64,000 bases of DNA from Nitrospira sp. MA-1 (GTDB lineage Bacteria > Nitrospirota > Nitrospiria > Nitrospirales > UBA8639), in contig JAQJDB010000006.1 in NCBI GenBank assembly GCA_032139905.1, positions 62,001 through 126,000 on the forward strand. The letters run 5' to 3'. Shown piece after piece: positions 9,752 through 18,769 of this stretch (its first letter is position 1; each line of letters starts with the position of its first letter). The notes below the pieces were generated by a model. The model ran no database searches and was not told where the DNA came from. It saw only the letters and a list, made by a program, of their open reading frames with translations. The position numbers and the translations under genes were made by a program.

Positions 9752-10508
9752 ATTGGGACCACCTGCGAGGTGAAAGAAACCTGTGAAGACAGCATAGGAT
9801 TTTGCCCTAACCCTTGTGGCGCATTGTCAGCCAATGCCAAAACACGGGGACTCATGAAAGAATTACCATCCACAGCCATATTTTGGTTTCCGTAGAGGGC
9901 TTCCGATTCTGGCCCTCGGCTCGACGTTTGGTGATAAGAATAGTAAATGGATTTGGGGAGGGTCAGATAAATACCAAAGAATTCACCGGAGGGTCAATCA
10001 GCGCGGCCAGGGATCGGAGGGGAAAACGCTTGAAATAAACATGTATGCGCGAATTTTTGATAATTTTGAGGGGGATTGAAACACACTACCCTGGATTGTC
10101 AGACGAAGAAATTATCGGAATGGTGTTTTGGAGATGATCATGAATAGTTCGATCAATGGAGTGTTTTTTCAAAGCGAATTTTTTTGTTCCATTAATATGT
10201 AGAATGATGTAGACTACGATATCTTTCTTCATAATTAAGCTGAGTTATCGTGGACCAGGATAGTGTCATGCCCCCAACGTCCTTTCCTGACATGCCTACC
10301 TGCCTGCTCCAGGCAATTTCCAAACTCTTTCCATATATTCATCAGGATCATGGCTTCCCTGATCCGAATCACGACGCCTTGAAAATTAATTGAAAACCCA
10401 TATACGGTGGACAGAAATGCCTTTTTGTTAACCAGACAGCCTGAAGAGATGTAGAAGCCATAAGCGGTTTAGAGAATATTGATGAAACGAAATGAGAAAG
10501 GACGCACA
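9752..10508. other. Long intergenic region upstream of repeat protein
   Basis: About 750 bases, AT-rich toward the middle and right half. I see no convincing gene: the longest frame (9814-10038, plus strand) has no domain or ribosome-binding site. I looked for a GEMM-type c-di-GMP riboswitch in front of the surface-protein gene and did not find its conserved core. A promoter for the divergent glucan gene and one for the repeat protein probably lie here. Confidence 0.35.
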
Positions 10509-13331
10509 ATGCGGAAAGCTCACGGGAAGGTATTGCCTTTAGGGGCTCTCGTTTTTGTCCTGGTAATGCTAGGGGGAGTGTTTCCGTCCATGGCTCAAGC
10601 CACTGTCCTCACAATCAACTTTGCAGGATCAGGCACTGGAAGGGTAGAAGCCAATTCTCCGGGGACTGATACGTTGAACATTTTTGCGAGTAACACGCTA
10701 GACTATGATCAGAATTCCTCTGTCACGCTTACCGCCGCTCCGACCGGGATTGGGACATCACAGTCAATCTTCAGTAGTTGGGCTGGTTGTGCAAACACTT
10801 CTGGAGATCAATGCACCGTGGTTATGGATGCCGCCAAGGCGGTGACCGTAACCTTTAATCTCGTCCCGGTCAGTCCACCGGTCACCCCTCCCGTCAATCT
10901 TTCTGTCAATTTTGCGGGAACGGGAACGGGACAGGTTGCTGGAAGTGGGGCGGGAACAGCGCCGTTCACTATATTTAATAGCCAAACCATACCCTATGAC
11001 GTAGTTCAACCACCTTCTTCGGTTACCCTTACGGCTACTCCGACCGGTTTAGGGGCATCCCAGTCAACCTTTGCTGGTTGGAGCGGTGCCGGGTGTACGG
11101 GCACGGGCACGTGTACGGTGAGTATGTCGGCCGCGCGGACGGTGACGGCCACGTTTATTCCCGTGCAACGGACGCTGACGGTCACGAAAATTGGCACGGG
11201 GACGGTCACCAGTAATCCTCCGGGCATCTCCTGCGGGAATGACTGTACGGAGGATTATGCCAATGGGACGTCAGTGACGTTGGCGGCGGTGCCGACTGCA
11301 GGCTCGACGTTTGGGGGTTGGAGTGGCAGCGGGTGTACGGGCACGGGCACTTGTATCGTGAGTATGACGGCGGCGCGGGCGGTGACCGCCACGTTTACTC
11401 CGGTGCAACGGACCTTGACGGTCACGAAAATTGGCACGGGGACGGTCACCAGTAATCCCCCGGGCATTTCTTGCGGGAACGACTGTACTGGGAGCTATGC
11501 CAATGGGACGCCGGTGACGCTGATGGCGGTGGCGAGTGCCGTTTCGACTTTTGAGGGGTGGAGTGGCAGCGGGTGTACGGGCACGGGTACGTGTGTTGTG
11601 ACCATGACCGCCGCACACACGGTGACCGCCACGTTCACGACCGTGCAGGAAACCCTGACAGTTACGAAGGGTGGGACGGGTAGTGGAACGGTCACCAGTA
11701 ATCCTGCGGGCATCGCTTGCGGGAACGACTGTATCAAGAGTTATACCAACGGGACGTCGGTGACGTTGACGGCGGTGGCGAACGCAGGCTCGACCTTTGG
11801 GGGTTGGAGTGGCAGCGGGTGTACGGGCACGGGAACATGTAACGTGAGTATGACGGCGGGGCGGACGGTGACCGCCACATTTACGACCGTGCAAGAGACC
11901 CTGACGGTTACGAAGGGCGGGACGGGTAGTGGGACGGTCACCAGTAATCCAGGGGGCATCTTTTGCGGGAACGATTGTACCGAGGGCTATGCCAATGGGA
12001 CGCCGGTGACGCTGACGGCGGTGGCGAGTGCTGGCTCGACGTTTGGGGGTTGGAGTGGGAGCGGGTGTGATGGCACGGGCACGGGCACCTGCACGGTGAG
12101 TATGACGGCCGCACGGACGGTGACGGCCACGTTTACTCAGAATCCAGGCAATCAACCGCCGTCGGTGAATGCGGGGCCTTCGATTACGATTGCGTTACCG
12201 AATACTGCTGCACTGAATGGCACGGTGACGGATGATGGTCTGCCGGCCACGCCGGGGACGGTGACCAGCACGTGGAGTAAAGTGAGCGGGCCGGGGACGG
12301 TGACCTTTGCTAATGCGTCAGCTCTGAGTACGACAGCCAGTTTCAGCGAAGCGGGCACATACGTCTTGCGGTTGACCGCGACGGACGGTGAGTTCGGACC
12401 AAGTTCCGAGCTGACCATTACTGCGAATAATGCCGGTGCAAGAAGATTATCCAACGATTTGAATGCTGATGGAACGGCAGATCTGCTTTGGCGAAATAGT
12501 CTCAATGGCCTTGTGGTGGGCTGGCTCATGAAGGATGCTGCGGTGACCACGACCGGTGTGTTGGGTGGAGTCCCATCGAATTGGCAGATTATGGGGATGG
12601 GCGATGTGAATGCGGATGGCCAGGCCGACGTGATTTGGCGAAATACGACGACCGGAGTCGTGGCGGTGTGGTTTATGGATGGCTTGGCCCACACCTCGAC
12701 TAGCTTCCCTGGGAGTGCGTCCCTCAGTTATGTGATCAAAGGAATCGGTGATGTGGATGGCAATGGAACCGCAGATCTTATCTGGCACAATAAGGTCAAC
12801 GGTTCATTGGCTATCTGGCTGATGAATGGGTCGACTATTGCCCAGTCGGGCTTCCCTGGTAGTGCGCCTGTGCAATGGGAAATCGTCGGTGTCGGTGATG
12901 TGGATGCCGATGAAAGAGCCGATGTGATTTGGCGAAATACGACGACCGGGGCGGTGGCGGTGTGGTTTATGGACGGCTTGACCCACAAGTCGACTGGATT
13001 TCCAGGGAGTGCGCCTCTCAATTATGTGATCAAGGAAATCGGTGATGTGGATGGCAATGGTACGGCCGATATCGTCTGGCACCATAAACTCAATGGTTCG
13101 GTGGCCATCTGGATTATGAACGGGCCCACAGTGGCCTTTGTCGGATTTCCTGGTGGCGTGCCCCTGAACTGGCAGATCACGGGAATGGGTGACGTGAATG
13201 CCGACGGTCAGGATGACGTCATTTGGCAGAATCGGGCGAGTGGCGCGGTGGCGCTGTGGCTCATGAACGGGAAAGATGTCATGGATACTAAATTCCCGCG
13301 TGGCACTTCCACTGACTGGGAAATACAATAG
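10509..13331 (+). CDS. Secreted multi-repeat protein: InlB-like B-repeats, PKD-like, FG-GAP
   Basis: A protein of about 940 residues with three regions. After a signal peptide (MRKAHGKVLPLGALVFV to SMAQA) come six B-repeat-like units of about 75-85 residues. The last four are close copies, each with a CGNDC and a GC(T/D)GTGTC cysteine pair and the ending VTATF. A PKD-like Ig domain follows (QPPSVNAGPS to YVLRLTATDGE), then six FG-GAP/VCBS-type repeats of about 45 residues with DxNxDG calcium-binding-like loops, D-x-IW-R/H-N, WLMNG and GFPG motifs, plausibly a beta-propeller. The start chosen is the ATG 6-7 bases after AAAGGA; a TTG at 10479 and an ATG at 10482 are alternatives. It is probably exported and surface-associated; the ligand is unknown. 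A paralogue of its C-terminal half is encoded at 14534-16138. Confidence 0.85.
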   Translation: MRKAHGKVLPLGALVFVLVMLGGVFPSMAQATVLTINFAGSGTGRVEANSPGTDTLNIFASNTLDYDQNSSVTLTAAPTGIGTSQSIFSSWAGCANTSGDQCTVVMDAAKAVTVTFNLVPVSPPVTPPVNLSVNFAGTGTGQVAGSGAGTAPFTIFNSQTIPYDVVQPPSSVTLTATPTGLGASQSTFAGWSGAGCTGTGTCTVSMSAARTVTATFIPVQRTLTVTKIGTGTVTSNPPGISCGNDCTEDYANGTSVTLAAVPTAGSTFGGWSGSGCTGTGTCIVSMTAARAVTATFTPVQRTLTVTKIGTGTVTSNPPGISCGNDCTGSYANGTPVTLMAVASAVSTFEGWSGSGCTGTGTCVVTMTAAHTVTATFTTVQETLTVTKGGTGSGTVTSNPAGIACGNDCIKSYTNGTSVTLTAVANAGSTFGGWSGSGCTGTGTCNVSMTAGRTVTATFTTVQETLTVTKGGTGSGTVTSNPGGIFCGNDCTEGYANGTPVTLTAVASAGSTFGGWSGSGCDGTGTGTCTVSMTAARTVTATFTQNPGNQPPSVNAGPSITIALPNTAALNGTVTDDGLPATPGTVTSTWSKVSGPGTVTFANASALSTTASFSEAGTYVLRLTATDGEFGPSSELTITANNAGARRLSNDLNADGTADLLWRNSLNGLVVGWLMKDAAVTTTGVLGGVPSNWQIMGMGDVNADGQADVIWRNTTTGVVAVWFMDGLAHTSTSFPGSASLSYVIKGIGDVDGNGTADLIWHNKVNGSLAIWLMNGSTIAQSGFPGSAPVQWEIVGVGDVDADERADVIWRNTTTGAVAVWFMDGLTHKSTGFPGSAPLNYVIKEIGDVDGNGTADIVWHHKLNGSVAIWIMNGPTVAFVGFPGGVPLNWQITGMGDVNADGQDDVIWQNRASGAVALWLMNGKDVMDTKFPRGTSTDWEIQ

Positions 13332-13525
13332 GATGATCTGATGTGACATTGTTTGATGCTGAAGGCCAAACCGTCATCGCAAAAATGAGAGTGATGGTTT
13401 CATTGTAGGTCCGCCGGGGACAGTTGTTTTAGTAAGATCAGAGCAAGGCGGGCTGGCAGTCCGGCAGTTTCAACAGAAGGCGATCCCTCAGGTATACGCG
13501 GTAGGACAATATCTTGCCTCTTGAT

Positions 13526-13557
13526 AAAAGCCTCACATCTTCGGGTGTGAGGCTTTT
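13526..13557 (+). terminator. Strong UUCG-loop terminator hairpin
   Basis: A perfect GC-rich stem, GCCTCACATC pairing with GGTGTGAGGC, closes a TTCG tetraloop and is flanked by AAAA on the left and TTTT on the right. It is therefore a likely bidirectional intrinsic terminator. It lies about 190 bases after the stop of the repeat-protein gene. Confidence 0.8.
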
Positions 13558-13575
13558 GTCATGAAAAAATTCTTT

Positions 13576-13638
13576 CCTCACATTTCATGTGGAAATATTG
13601 TGTGCAGTAGGGGGCAATGAATCATGTGAAATGTGAGG
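13576..13638. repeat. 12-bp inverted repeat sharing the terminator 8-mer
   Basis: CCTCACATTTCA at 13576-13587 is repeated inverted at 13627-13638 (TGAAATGTGAGG), with 39 bases between. The core CCTCACAT is also the stem sequence of the terminator at 13526-13557, so the same word appears in four arms within about 110 bases. Confidence 0.6.
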
Positions 13639-14108
13639 TCATGCCGTAAATACATGAGTGCTGGATGGAGGCTCAGTTGCTCCATCTTATTCACTTGAAA
13701 ATACGGCAAGAGGTCTGCCCTTGGTCGTGAGGAGGTTCTCGCACTACTCTTCTATGTTAAGTCTATGCCTATTGCCAATTTCGTTTTTCGAGACGCATCT
13801 CTTTTTTTTATTGTTTTGTTGCGTTTCCTCTTCTGAGTGAATGGTCTGTCCTTTCTCCTCCTGATAATTTATAAAAATGTTTTCGTCTGGGTCATGTACC
13901 CTCCTGCGAGATAAAACTATTCCGGGTAGGATGACGCCATACCCCTTTTAGCCCAAGCCTAATTTCTCTTCTCCCGCTCGAAGAAACCAACAGCAGTGCT
14001 GATCCCCTCTTTTTTTAACCAGGAATTTACATAACATTCGGTTGAGGTTTTGTAGAAGGGAGGCCTGAGCTTCGAGAACGATTGGCTCCTGTTGGTGATT
14101 CTTGAATG
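13639..14108. other. Intergenic stretch between repeat-protein genes
   Basis: About 470 bases, with a T-rich section near 13800. A 60-codon frame at 13658-13840 has no domain or start signal and I do not accept it. Nothing else supported. Confidence 0.3.
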
Positions 14109-14251
14109 GGGCTGTTGAAAAAAGCCGCCAGCGGCGTTCTCGTCATTTTTCCGTGCTCACGTACTGGAAGTACGCTCTGCGCGCAAAAATGACTGCGGCC
14201 TTGCTGGACGAACCCTTCGAAAGGCTCAGGGCATGCTTTTTTGAACCGCCC
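14109..14251. repeat. MITE-like palindromic element with terminal inverted repeats
   Basis: A 143-bp element. The ends GGGCTGTTGAAAAAAGC (14109-14125) and the complement of 14235-14251 (GGGCGGTTCAAAAAAGC) match at 15 of 17 bases. Nested inside are GCCGC-CA-GCGGC (14124-14135), GTCATTTTT (14142-14150) with AAAAATGAC (14185-14193), and a central hairpin CGTACT-GGA-AGTACG (14160-14174). It carries no gene. The structure fits a non-autonomous palindromic repeat or REP/MITE. Target-site duplications are not obvious, and no second copy was found in the window. Confidence 0.65.
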
Positions 14252-14533
14252 CGAGCCTCTGATAGGCAACGTGCCTGTGGGTCAATGTGCCCATGGAAAT
14301 TATTATTCAACACTCCCTGAATTTGATCACCGCATAGGGAAATGGCCTTTGGGAAATAATAGGGGAATGCCTCTATTGGTGTTCTATGCGAGGGAGAAAT
14401 TCCAACGTTTTTAAGGAGTCTTGAGAGAATACAGAAATGGCGAGGGAGGGAAGATCTGGAATGTGCCACACGAATTTTAAGAATGGAGTTGTCTATCCGA
14501 TAAGGGTAGTCAGCGTTGCTCATTTAATCACTT

Positions 14534-16138
14534 ATGTCAAATCAATTGATGTCCAAACACGAAATAACCCACGTAACCGTTCTGGCCGGGACCATCAGTG
14601 CCCTCATCCTGGTAGGAATGATTGGCATATTTCTTCCGTCACAAGGTCTCGCTTATAAAATCGAGATTGGTGTATCAGGGCCGATTGGGGGGGATTCAGT
14701 TGCCGAGGAAAATGGACGTACTGAAATCCAATTAGACACGGGTCCGGTGATCGGACCGGATGGTGAAGCCGGCTCTGCTTTTGCCACAGCCAATTTAGCG
14801 ACTGGAACCCTCGCACTTAAAGTGACCTCGACGACTCCCGATGCCAGCTCGCAATCGGGAATGGGACTGGCCTCCATTCATATTGATGATCGTTTAACAT
14901 TTAAGCTGGATCCCAACGTCTCGGTTGCGAATATTAAGTTTTCCATGAGCGTCGATGGGTTTCCCTCTTGTCAGGATTTGTCGTCCAATTGCTTTACCAA
15001 TGCAATCATTCGTCTGGGAGATGTGAGTGATCAGGCCCTCGGCCTTCCTTTACCGGAGCCAAAGGTATTGGAGGTGAGGGTCAAAGTTGTTGATGGGCAG
15101 GAGCTCCCCATTGAGGCATTTTTGTCGGCCAGGGTGGAGATGAATAATCTCATTGATGTCAGCGATCCAAGTGCAACGATCAGATTGATTCTGCCAAAGG
15201 GAGTCAGCTTTACCTCTGAATCTGGGGTGTTTCTCGGTCTTCAGGCTCCTTCGGAGGAACCCTCTCCCCGTGCCCCTGTGAATTCCGATCTCAATGGAGA
15301 TGGCAAGGCGGATATCGTCTGGCGCAATGTGAGAACAGGTGAGGTGGCGGTGTGGTTGATGAATGGCGGTCTGATTGGTTCGTCGGGATTCCTGGGTGGG
15401 GTTTCATCGGATTGGCAGATCGTTGGAGTGGGTGATGTGGATAATGACGGCATGTCTGATATTGTCTGGCGCCATGCTCTCAATGGTGCGGTGGCTGTCT
15501 GGTTTTTGAACGGGTTGACGATCACGTCCGCCAGTTTCCCTGGGAGCGCGTCCTTGGATTGGGTGATTAAGGGAGTGGGCGATATGGACGGCAATGGCAG
15601 TGCCGATCTCATCTGGCACAATACGCAAAACGGAGCGGTTGCGGTCTGGCTCATGGATGGAACCTCAATTAGCCGATTCCGTTCCCTGCCCGGCGTGCCA
15701 TTAGCGTGGCAGATCGTCGGGATAGGTGATATGAATGCGGATGGTCTTGCGGACATCATTTGGCGCCATACCGGCGGGGTATCCGCCGTGTGGGTGATGG
15801 ATGAGTCGGCGATTGCCTCAGTGGGCTTCCTCGGAGGGACCGCACCGGAATGGGAGAAAGCGGGTTTTGGTGATTTGAACGGCGATGGGACGACCGATAT
15901 GGTCTGGCGTCATACCCGTACCGGGAAGGTGGGGATCTGGTTGATGAACGGCGGGGCGATTGAAGTTTCGGGCTTCTTGGCAGGTATGCCTTCGGGGTGG
16001 CGGATTGCGCAGGTGGGTGACGCAGACGGCGATGGGAAGGCCGATGTGATCTGGCATAATCGCAGTACAGGACAAGTGGCTGTCTGGCTCATGGATGGAC
16101 TGACCGTGTCCTCGACAGAGTTCCCCGGCAGCATTTAG
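14534..16138 (+). CDS. Secreted FG-GAP/VCBS repeat protein, paralogue of 10509-13331
   Basis: This 534-residue protein has an N-terminal hydrophobic export segment (VLAGTISALILVGMIGIFLP, ending near QGLAYK), a unique domain of about 200 residues and then six FG-GAP-type repeats from about residue 255 onward. The repeats read D-x-N/D-x-DG-x-A/S-D-I-V-W-R/H, then VAVW-(L/F/V)-M-NG and (F/L)-GG or PGS. They are the same kind as in the 10509-13331 protein, and the shared phrases (QIVGVGDVD, VWLMNG) suggest duplication within the genome. The unique domain is beta-rich and unknown to me. The first methionine was kept because the signal segment follows directly. Location is likely periplasmic or extracellular. 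Confidence 0.8.
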   Translation: MSNQLMSKHEITHVTVLAGTISALILVGMIGIFLPSQGLAYKIEIGVSGPIGGDSVAEENGRTEIQLDTGPVIGPDGEAGSAFATANLATGTLALKVTSTTPDASSQSGMGLASIHIDDRLTFKLDPNVSVANIKFSMSVDGFPSCQDLSSNCFTNAIIRLGDVSDQALGLPLPEPKVLEVRVKVVDGQELPIEAFLSARVEMNNLIDVSDPSATIRLILPKGVSFTSESGVFLGLQAPSEEPSPRAPVNSDLNGDGKADIVWRNVRTGEVAVWLMNGGLIGSSGFLGGVSSDWQIVGVGDVDNDGMSDIVWRHALNGAVAVWFLNGLTITSASFPGSASLDWVIKGVGDMDGNGSADLIWHNTQNGAVAVWLMDGTSISRFRSLPGVPLAWQIVGIGDMNADGLADIIWRHTGGVSAVWVMDESAIASVGFLGGTAPEWEKAGFGDLNGDGTTDMVWRHTRTGKVGIWLMNGGAIEVSGFLAGMPSGWRIAQVGDADGDGKADVIWHNRSTGQVAVWLMDGLTVSSTEFPGSI

Positions 16139-16583
16139 ACCGAATGGGGCGTTTACGCTACGCGTAGTCCTCCTTCACAACCGATCTTATTCAACCCAAT
16201 CCCCTTGAGCTTGAATCACCAGGATCTGTCTATACAGTTCTTTGTTTCGCTCTTCTGCAAGTTCCCACTCACCTCATTGTTCTTTTCAACAAAAATAATC
16301 ATGAAAGAGGAAAATCTCGCAAGAGATTCCTAATGGGCTGTCCCTTAATCAAATTTTTTTTGAAAAGGGCTATTGGTCAAGGTTCTCCGTAATTGTGGTG
16401 GGTCAATTCCGAGTTTGTATTGCTTCCCTACTGGGCATGGGGGTATTCGGTTTTTTGTATGGAGTGTGAGAAATGAGGCAGGTGATAGATCCCAACAAAT
16501 CAGGTTGGATCTGTGGGAGTCGTGCCATGGGAAAAACGGGTATTGCCCATACGATTTGTCATGTGTCCATAGTCGAATCAGGA
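16139..16583. other. Intergenic stretch before the glycosyltransferase block
   Basis: About 445 bases between a plus-strand gene and a convergent minus-strand gene. Short frames on both strands near 16345-16642 show no recognisable domain. The only notable word is a 10-bp palindrome CTACGCGTAG near 16158. No clear terminator was seen. Confidence 0.3.
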
Positions 16584-17720
16584 TCATGGTTTTGTGGACT
16601 GCTCTTGGTTCCTCAGCCCATCAACGACCACCTCTAGTATGAAGTTATTCAACTTCTCCCTATACTGGTCGATAGCGAATTGTTGGCTTAATGCCTCTGA
16701 TGGGACTTGAGTGGCAAGTCGTTCAGCTTCGGACGAATTCAAGAAGGTCACCCATTCCTCAGCACTATCGATGGTCACCAGCCCCGACCCGGATGAGCAT
16801 GTGAGGCCACGTACAGCCTGGTTGGTCGCAAGAACGGGCATTCGATTGTACAGACTCTCCGCAAGTTTGATGTTTACACCGGCTCCTTCGCGTATGGGGC
16901 AGATCATGATATCCACCTGTTCCCATACCTCTCGAAGATCTTTGACAAAGCCATGGGAGATCACGTTGTCACAAGTGGGTATCTGGTCACTCTGTCGCCC
17001 AAAGACGTGAACGGTGATTGGGCGGCGTACCTTGGGAAGGATATTCTCCATCACCCACTTCCAACTTTGGCGATTGGGCCACCATGCGAAATCGGCAAGG
17101 AATCCAAGCCGCAGAGGGCCGTTGAGTTGCGGCTGACGAATCACGGGAGGATTAGTAAATAAGGGCGGAATATGAAGCGTTCGCAACCCTGGGACCTGGT
17201 CGCAACTCCAAGCCATTTCAGTTGACGAAAGAAATATCACTCCTCGCGAACGACGGAACCCCTCGATCTCATACTGACGTTGTTTGCTAATTTCCCGTTT
17301 GAGGACATGTGAAAGGAAGGGGTAATTGGCCAGTTTCTGAGTCAGCACCTGGTGCTCCAGATTATGTGCGATGAGCACGGTCGGCATTTCTGGCGGGAGT
17401 TCGGTGATCGCCCACAACATGTCCCCGCCGTTGATCACGGCGGCCTCGAAGGGCTGAGAGCGGGCGATGGCGCGGATTCGCCGCGTCAACTCCGGCTGCC
17501 GGGTAAACAACGGCAAGGCGGGCAGGGGGGAGAGGCACGACCGGGCCAACGCCACGAGCTGGCGTGACCGATACCAAGGGCCTGGAGGCGGGTGCCGGGG
17601 GGCCACCACCTGGACGGCGTGCCTCGTTTCCAGGGCCGCCAGCAGGCCGCGCGTGTACGTCCCGGCTCCCCCCGGGTGTGTCGTAGGGTCCACCAGCGAC
17701 GCCATCAAGAGCTTGGCCAT
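16584..17720 (-). CDS. Glycosyltransferase, GT4-like (GT-B fold)
   Basis: This 378-residue protein opens KLLMASLVDPTTHPGGAGTYTRGLLAAL, the glycine-rich donor-proximal loop of GT-B glycosyltransferases. The C-terminal half carries LRLGFLADFAWWPNRQSWKW, VHVFGRQSD, MICPIREGAGVNIKLAESLYNRMPVLAT (the E-x7-E-like nucleotide-sugar region) and a terminal GLVTIDSAEEW. It should transfer a sugar to a lipid-linked or cell-surface acceptor; donor and acceptor cannot be read from sequence. It lies 6 bases downstream of the GT2 gene, so the two are probably one transcript. Confidence 0.85.
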   Translation of the reverse strand: MAKLLMASLVDPTTHPGGAGTYTRGLLAALETRHAVQVVAPRHPPPGPWYRSRQLVALARSCLSPLPALPLFTRQPELTRRIRAIARSQPFEAAVINGGDMLWAITELPPEMPTVLIAHNLEHQVLTQKLANYPFLSHVLKREISKQRQYEIEGFRRSRGVIFLSSTEMAWSCDQVPGLRTLHIPPLFTNPPVIRQPQLNGPLRLGFLADFAWWPNRQSWKWVMENILPKVRRPITVHVFGRQSDQIPTCDNVISHGFVKDLREVWEQVDIMICPIREGAGVNIKLAESLYNRMPVLATNQAVRGLTCSSGSGLVTIDSAEEWVTFLNSSEAERLATQVPSEALSQQFAIDQYREKLNNFILEVVVDGLRNQEQSTKP

Positions 17721-17726
17721 AAGCAG

Positions 17727-18695
17727 TCAGCGATATTTCGTGTGGTCGACGCGCTGGTGCCGGAAGGCCAGCCGCATGCCGGTGATTTCGAGAAAATGAA
17801 CCCACAGGGTCAGTCCCAGGGCGACGGGATAGTCCGTCAGCCGCAGCCCGTATTGATGGCCCACCCGGAGACACGTCCCCACGCTCTCCACCACCCGCCC
17901 TATGTAAAACAACGGAATGGACGCCGGCCCGAGCCGGAGCAGCCAGCTGAATCGCAACCCGGGATCAATCTGCCGGATTCGGATCGTGGCCCAGCCGATA
18001 TGGCACCGAATATCCCGCTCCATGGTCCAGCCCTCGAAGTCGTGGATCACGGTCATGGTGGGCTGAAAGAGAAAACGGCCGCCGTCCCGCCTCATGGCCG
18101 CCGATTGGAGCTGCGCGGCGTAGGGGCCTTCTCCCTCCGGCAGGGGAAACCGTGCGTACACCTCCCGGCGAAACCCGGAGTTGTTATTGGAAATGAAGCG
18201 GGTCGGGCCTTCTTTGCCGGGATCGAGAAAGCCGCGGGAGAGGACCGACAGACAGCGCTCGCTGGTGGTTTTGCCCTCATACCTGGTGCGGCCGCTCACC
18301 GCCACGTAGTCGGGATGGGCCCGGAACGTGGTGATCAGGGCCTGCAGCCAGCCGGCCACCGGAATGCAGTCGACATCCAAGAGCGCGATGATGTCCCCCT
18401 GCGCCGCCTGTGCGCCCGCGTTCTTTTGTTCGTAGGTCGCATTATGAGGCACGCCGATCACCCGTAAGCCCGGTAACAGGGCGAGCACCTCCGCCGGAAG
18501 GCTTCGGGCCCGCTCTTGTGTCTCGACGAGCAGAAATTCCACGGGGGCGTCCACCTCCTGGGCGGCGAGGGCGTGCAGACAACTGCGCAGATCCGCCAGT
18601 TCGGCGTGGCGCTCGGTGTCATGGTCCGCCACAATCAGCACGCTTACCACCGGCCTGGCAGTGGGGCCGGGCTCCGGCTGCTCCTTCTCACGCAT
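17727..18695 (-). CDS. Glycosyltransferase family 2
   Basis: A 322-residue GT-A protein. Residues 15-25 (RPVVSVLIVAD) give the first strand. ATYEQKNAGAQAAQGDIIALLDVDCIP supplies the asparagine-rich loop and the DxD metal-nucleotide motif (DVDC). Hydrophobic stretches toward the C-terminus (LLRLGPASIPLFYIG, ALGLTLWVHFLEITG) suggest membrane association. A GGAGG lies 8 bases before the ATG on the minus strand. Base composition is distinctly GC-rich compared with the housekeeping genes, as in the neighbouring glycosyltransferase. The product of the pathway is unknown. Confidence 0.85.
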   Translation of the reverse strand: MREKEQPEPGPTARPVVSVLIVADHDTERHAELADLRSCLHALAAQEVDAPVEFLLVETQERARSLPAEVLALLPGLRVIGVPHNATYEQKNAGAQAAQGDIIALLDVDCIPVAGWLQALITTFRAHPDYVAVSGRTRYEGKTTSERCLSVLSRGFLDPGKEGPTRFISNNNSGFRREVYARFPLPEGEGPYAAQLQSAAMRRDGGRFLFQPTMTVIHDFEGWTMERDIRCHIGWATIRIRQIDPGLRFSWLLRLGPASIPLFYIGRVVESVGTCLRVGHQYGLRLTDYPVALGLTLWVHFLEITGMRLAFRHQRVDHTKYR

Positions 18696-18769
18696 GGGTC
18701 TTCCTCCAGTTGCTGTGTTTGCGCGCGCCTGTTTTTACAGGCGGCGCCTGTCTTGACTCTACCCGCCAC

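Noticed and set aside
9814-10038. 74-codon plus-strand frame in the intergenic region
   Set aside because: No ribosome-binding site, no recognisable domain and irregular composition.
10040-10508. Possible c-di-GMP riboswitch before the surface protein gene
   Set aside because: The conserved GEMM core and tetraloop receptor were not found on reading the region.
13658-13840. 60-codon hydrophobic frame
   Set aside because: T-rich sequence gives hydrophobic codons by chance; no start signal.
14102-14320. Plus-strand frame across the palindromic element
   Set aside because: Its codons are explained by the inverted repeat structure; it is a by-product of the element.
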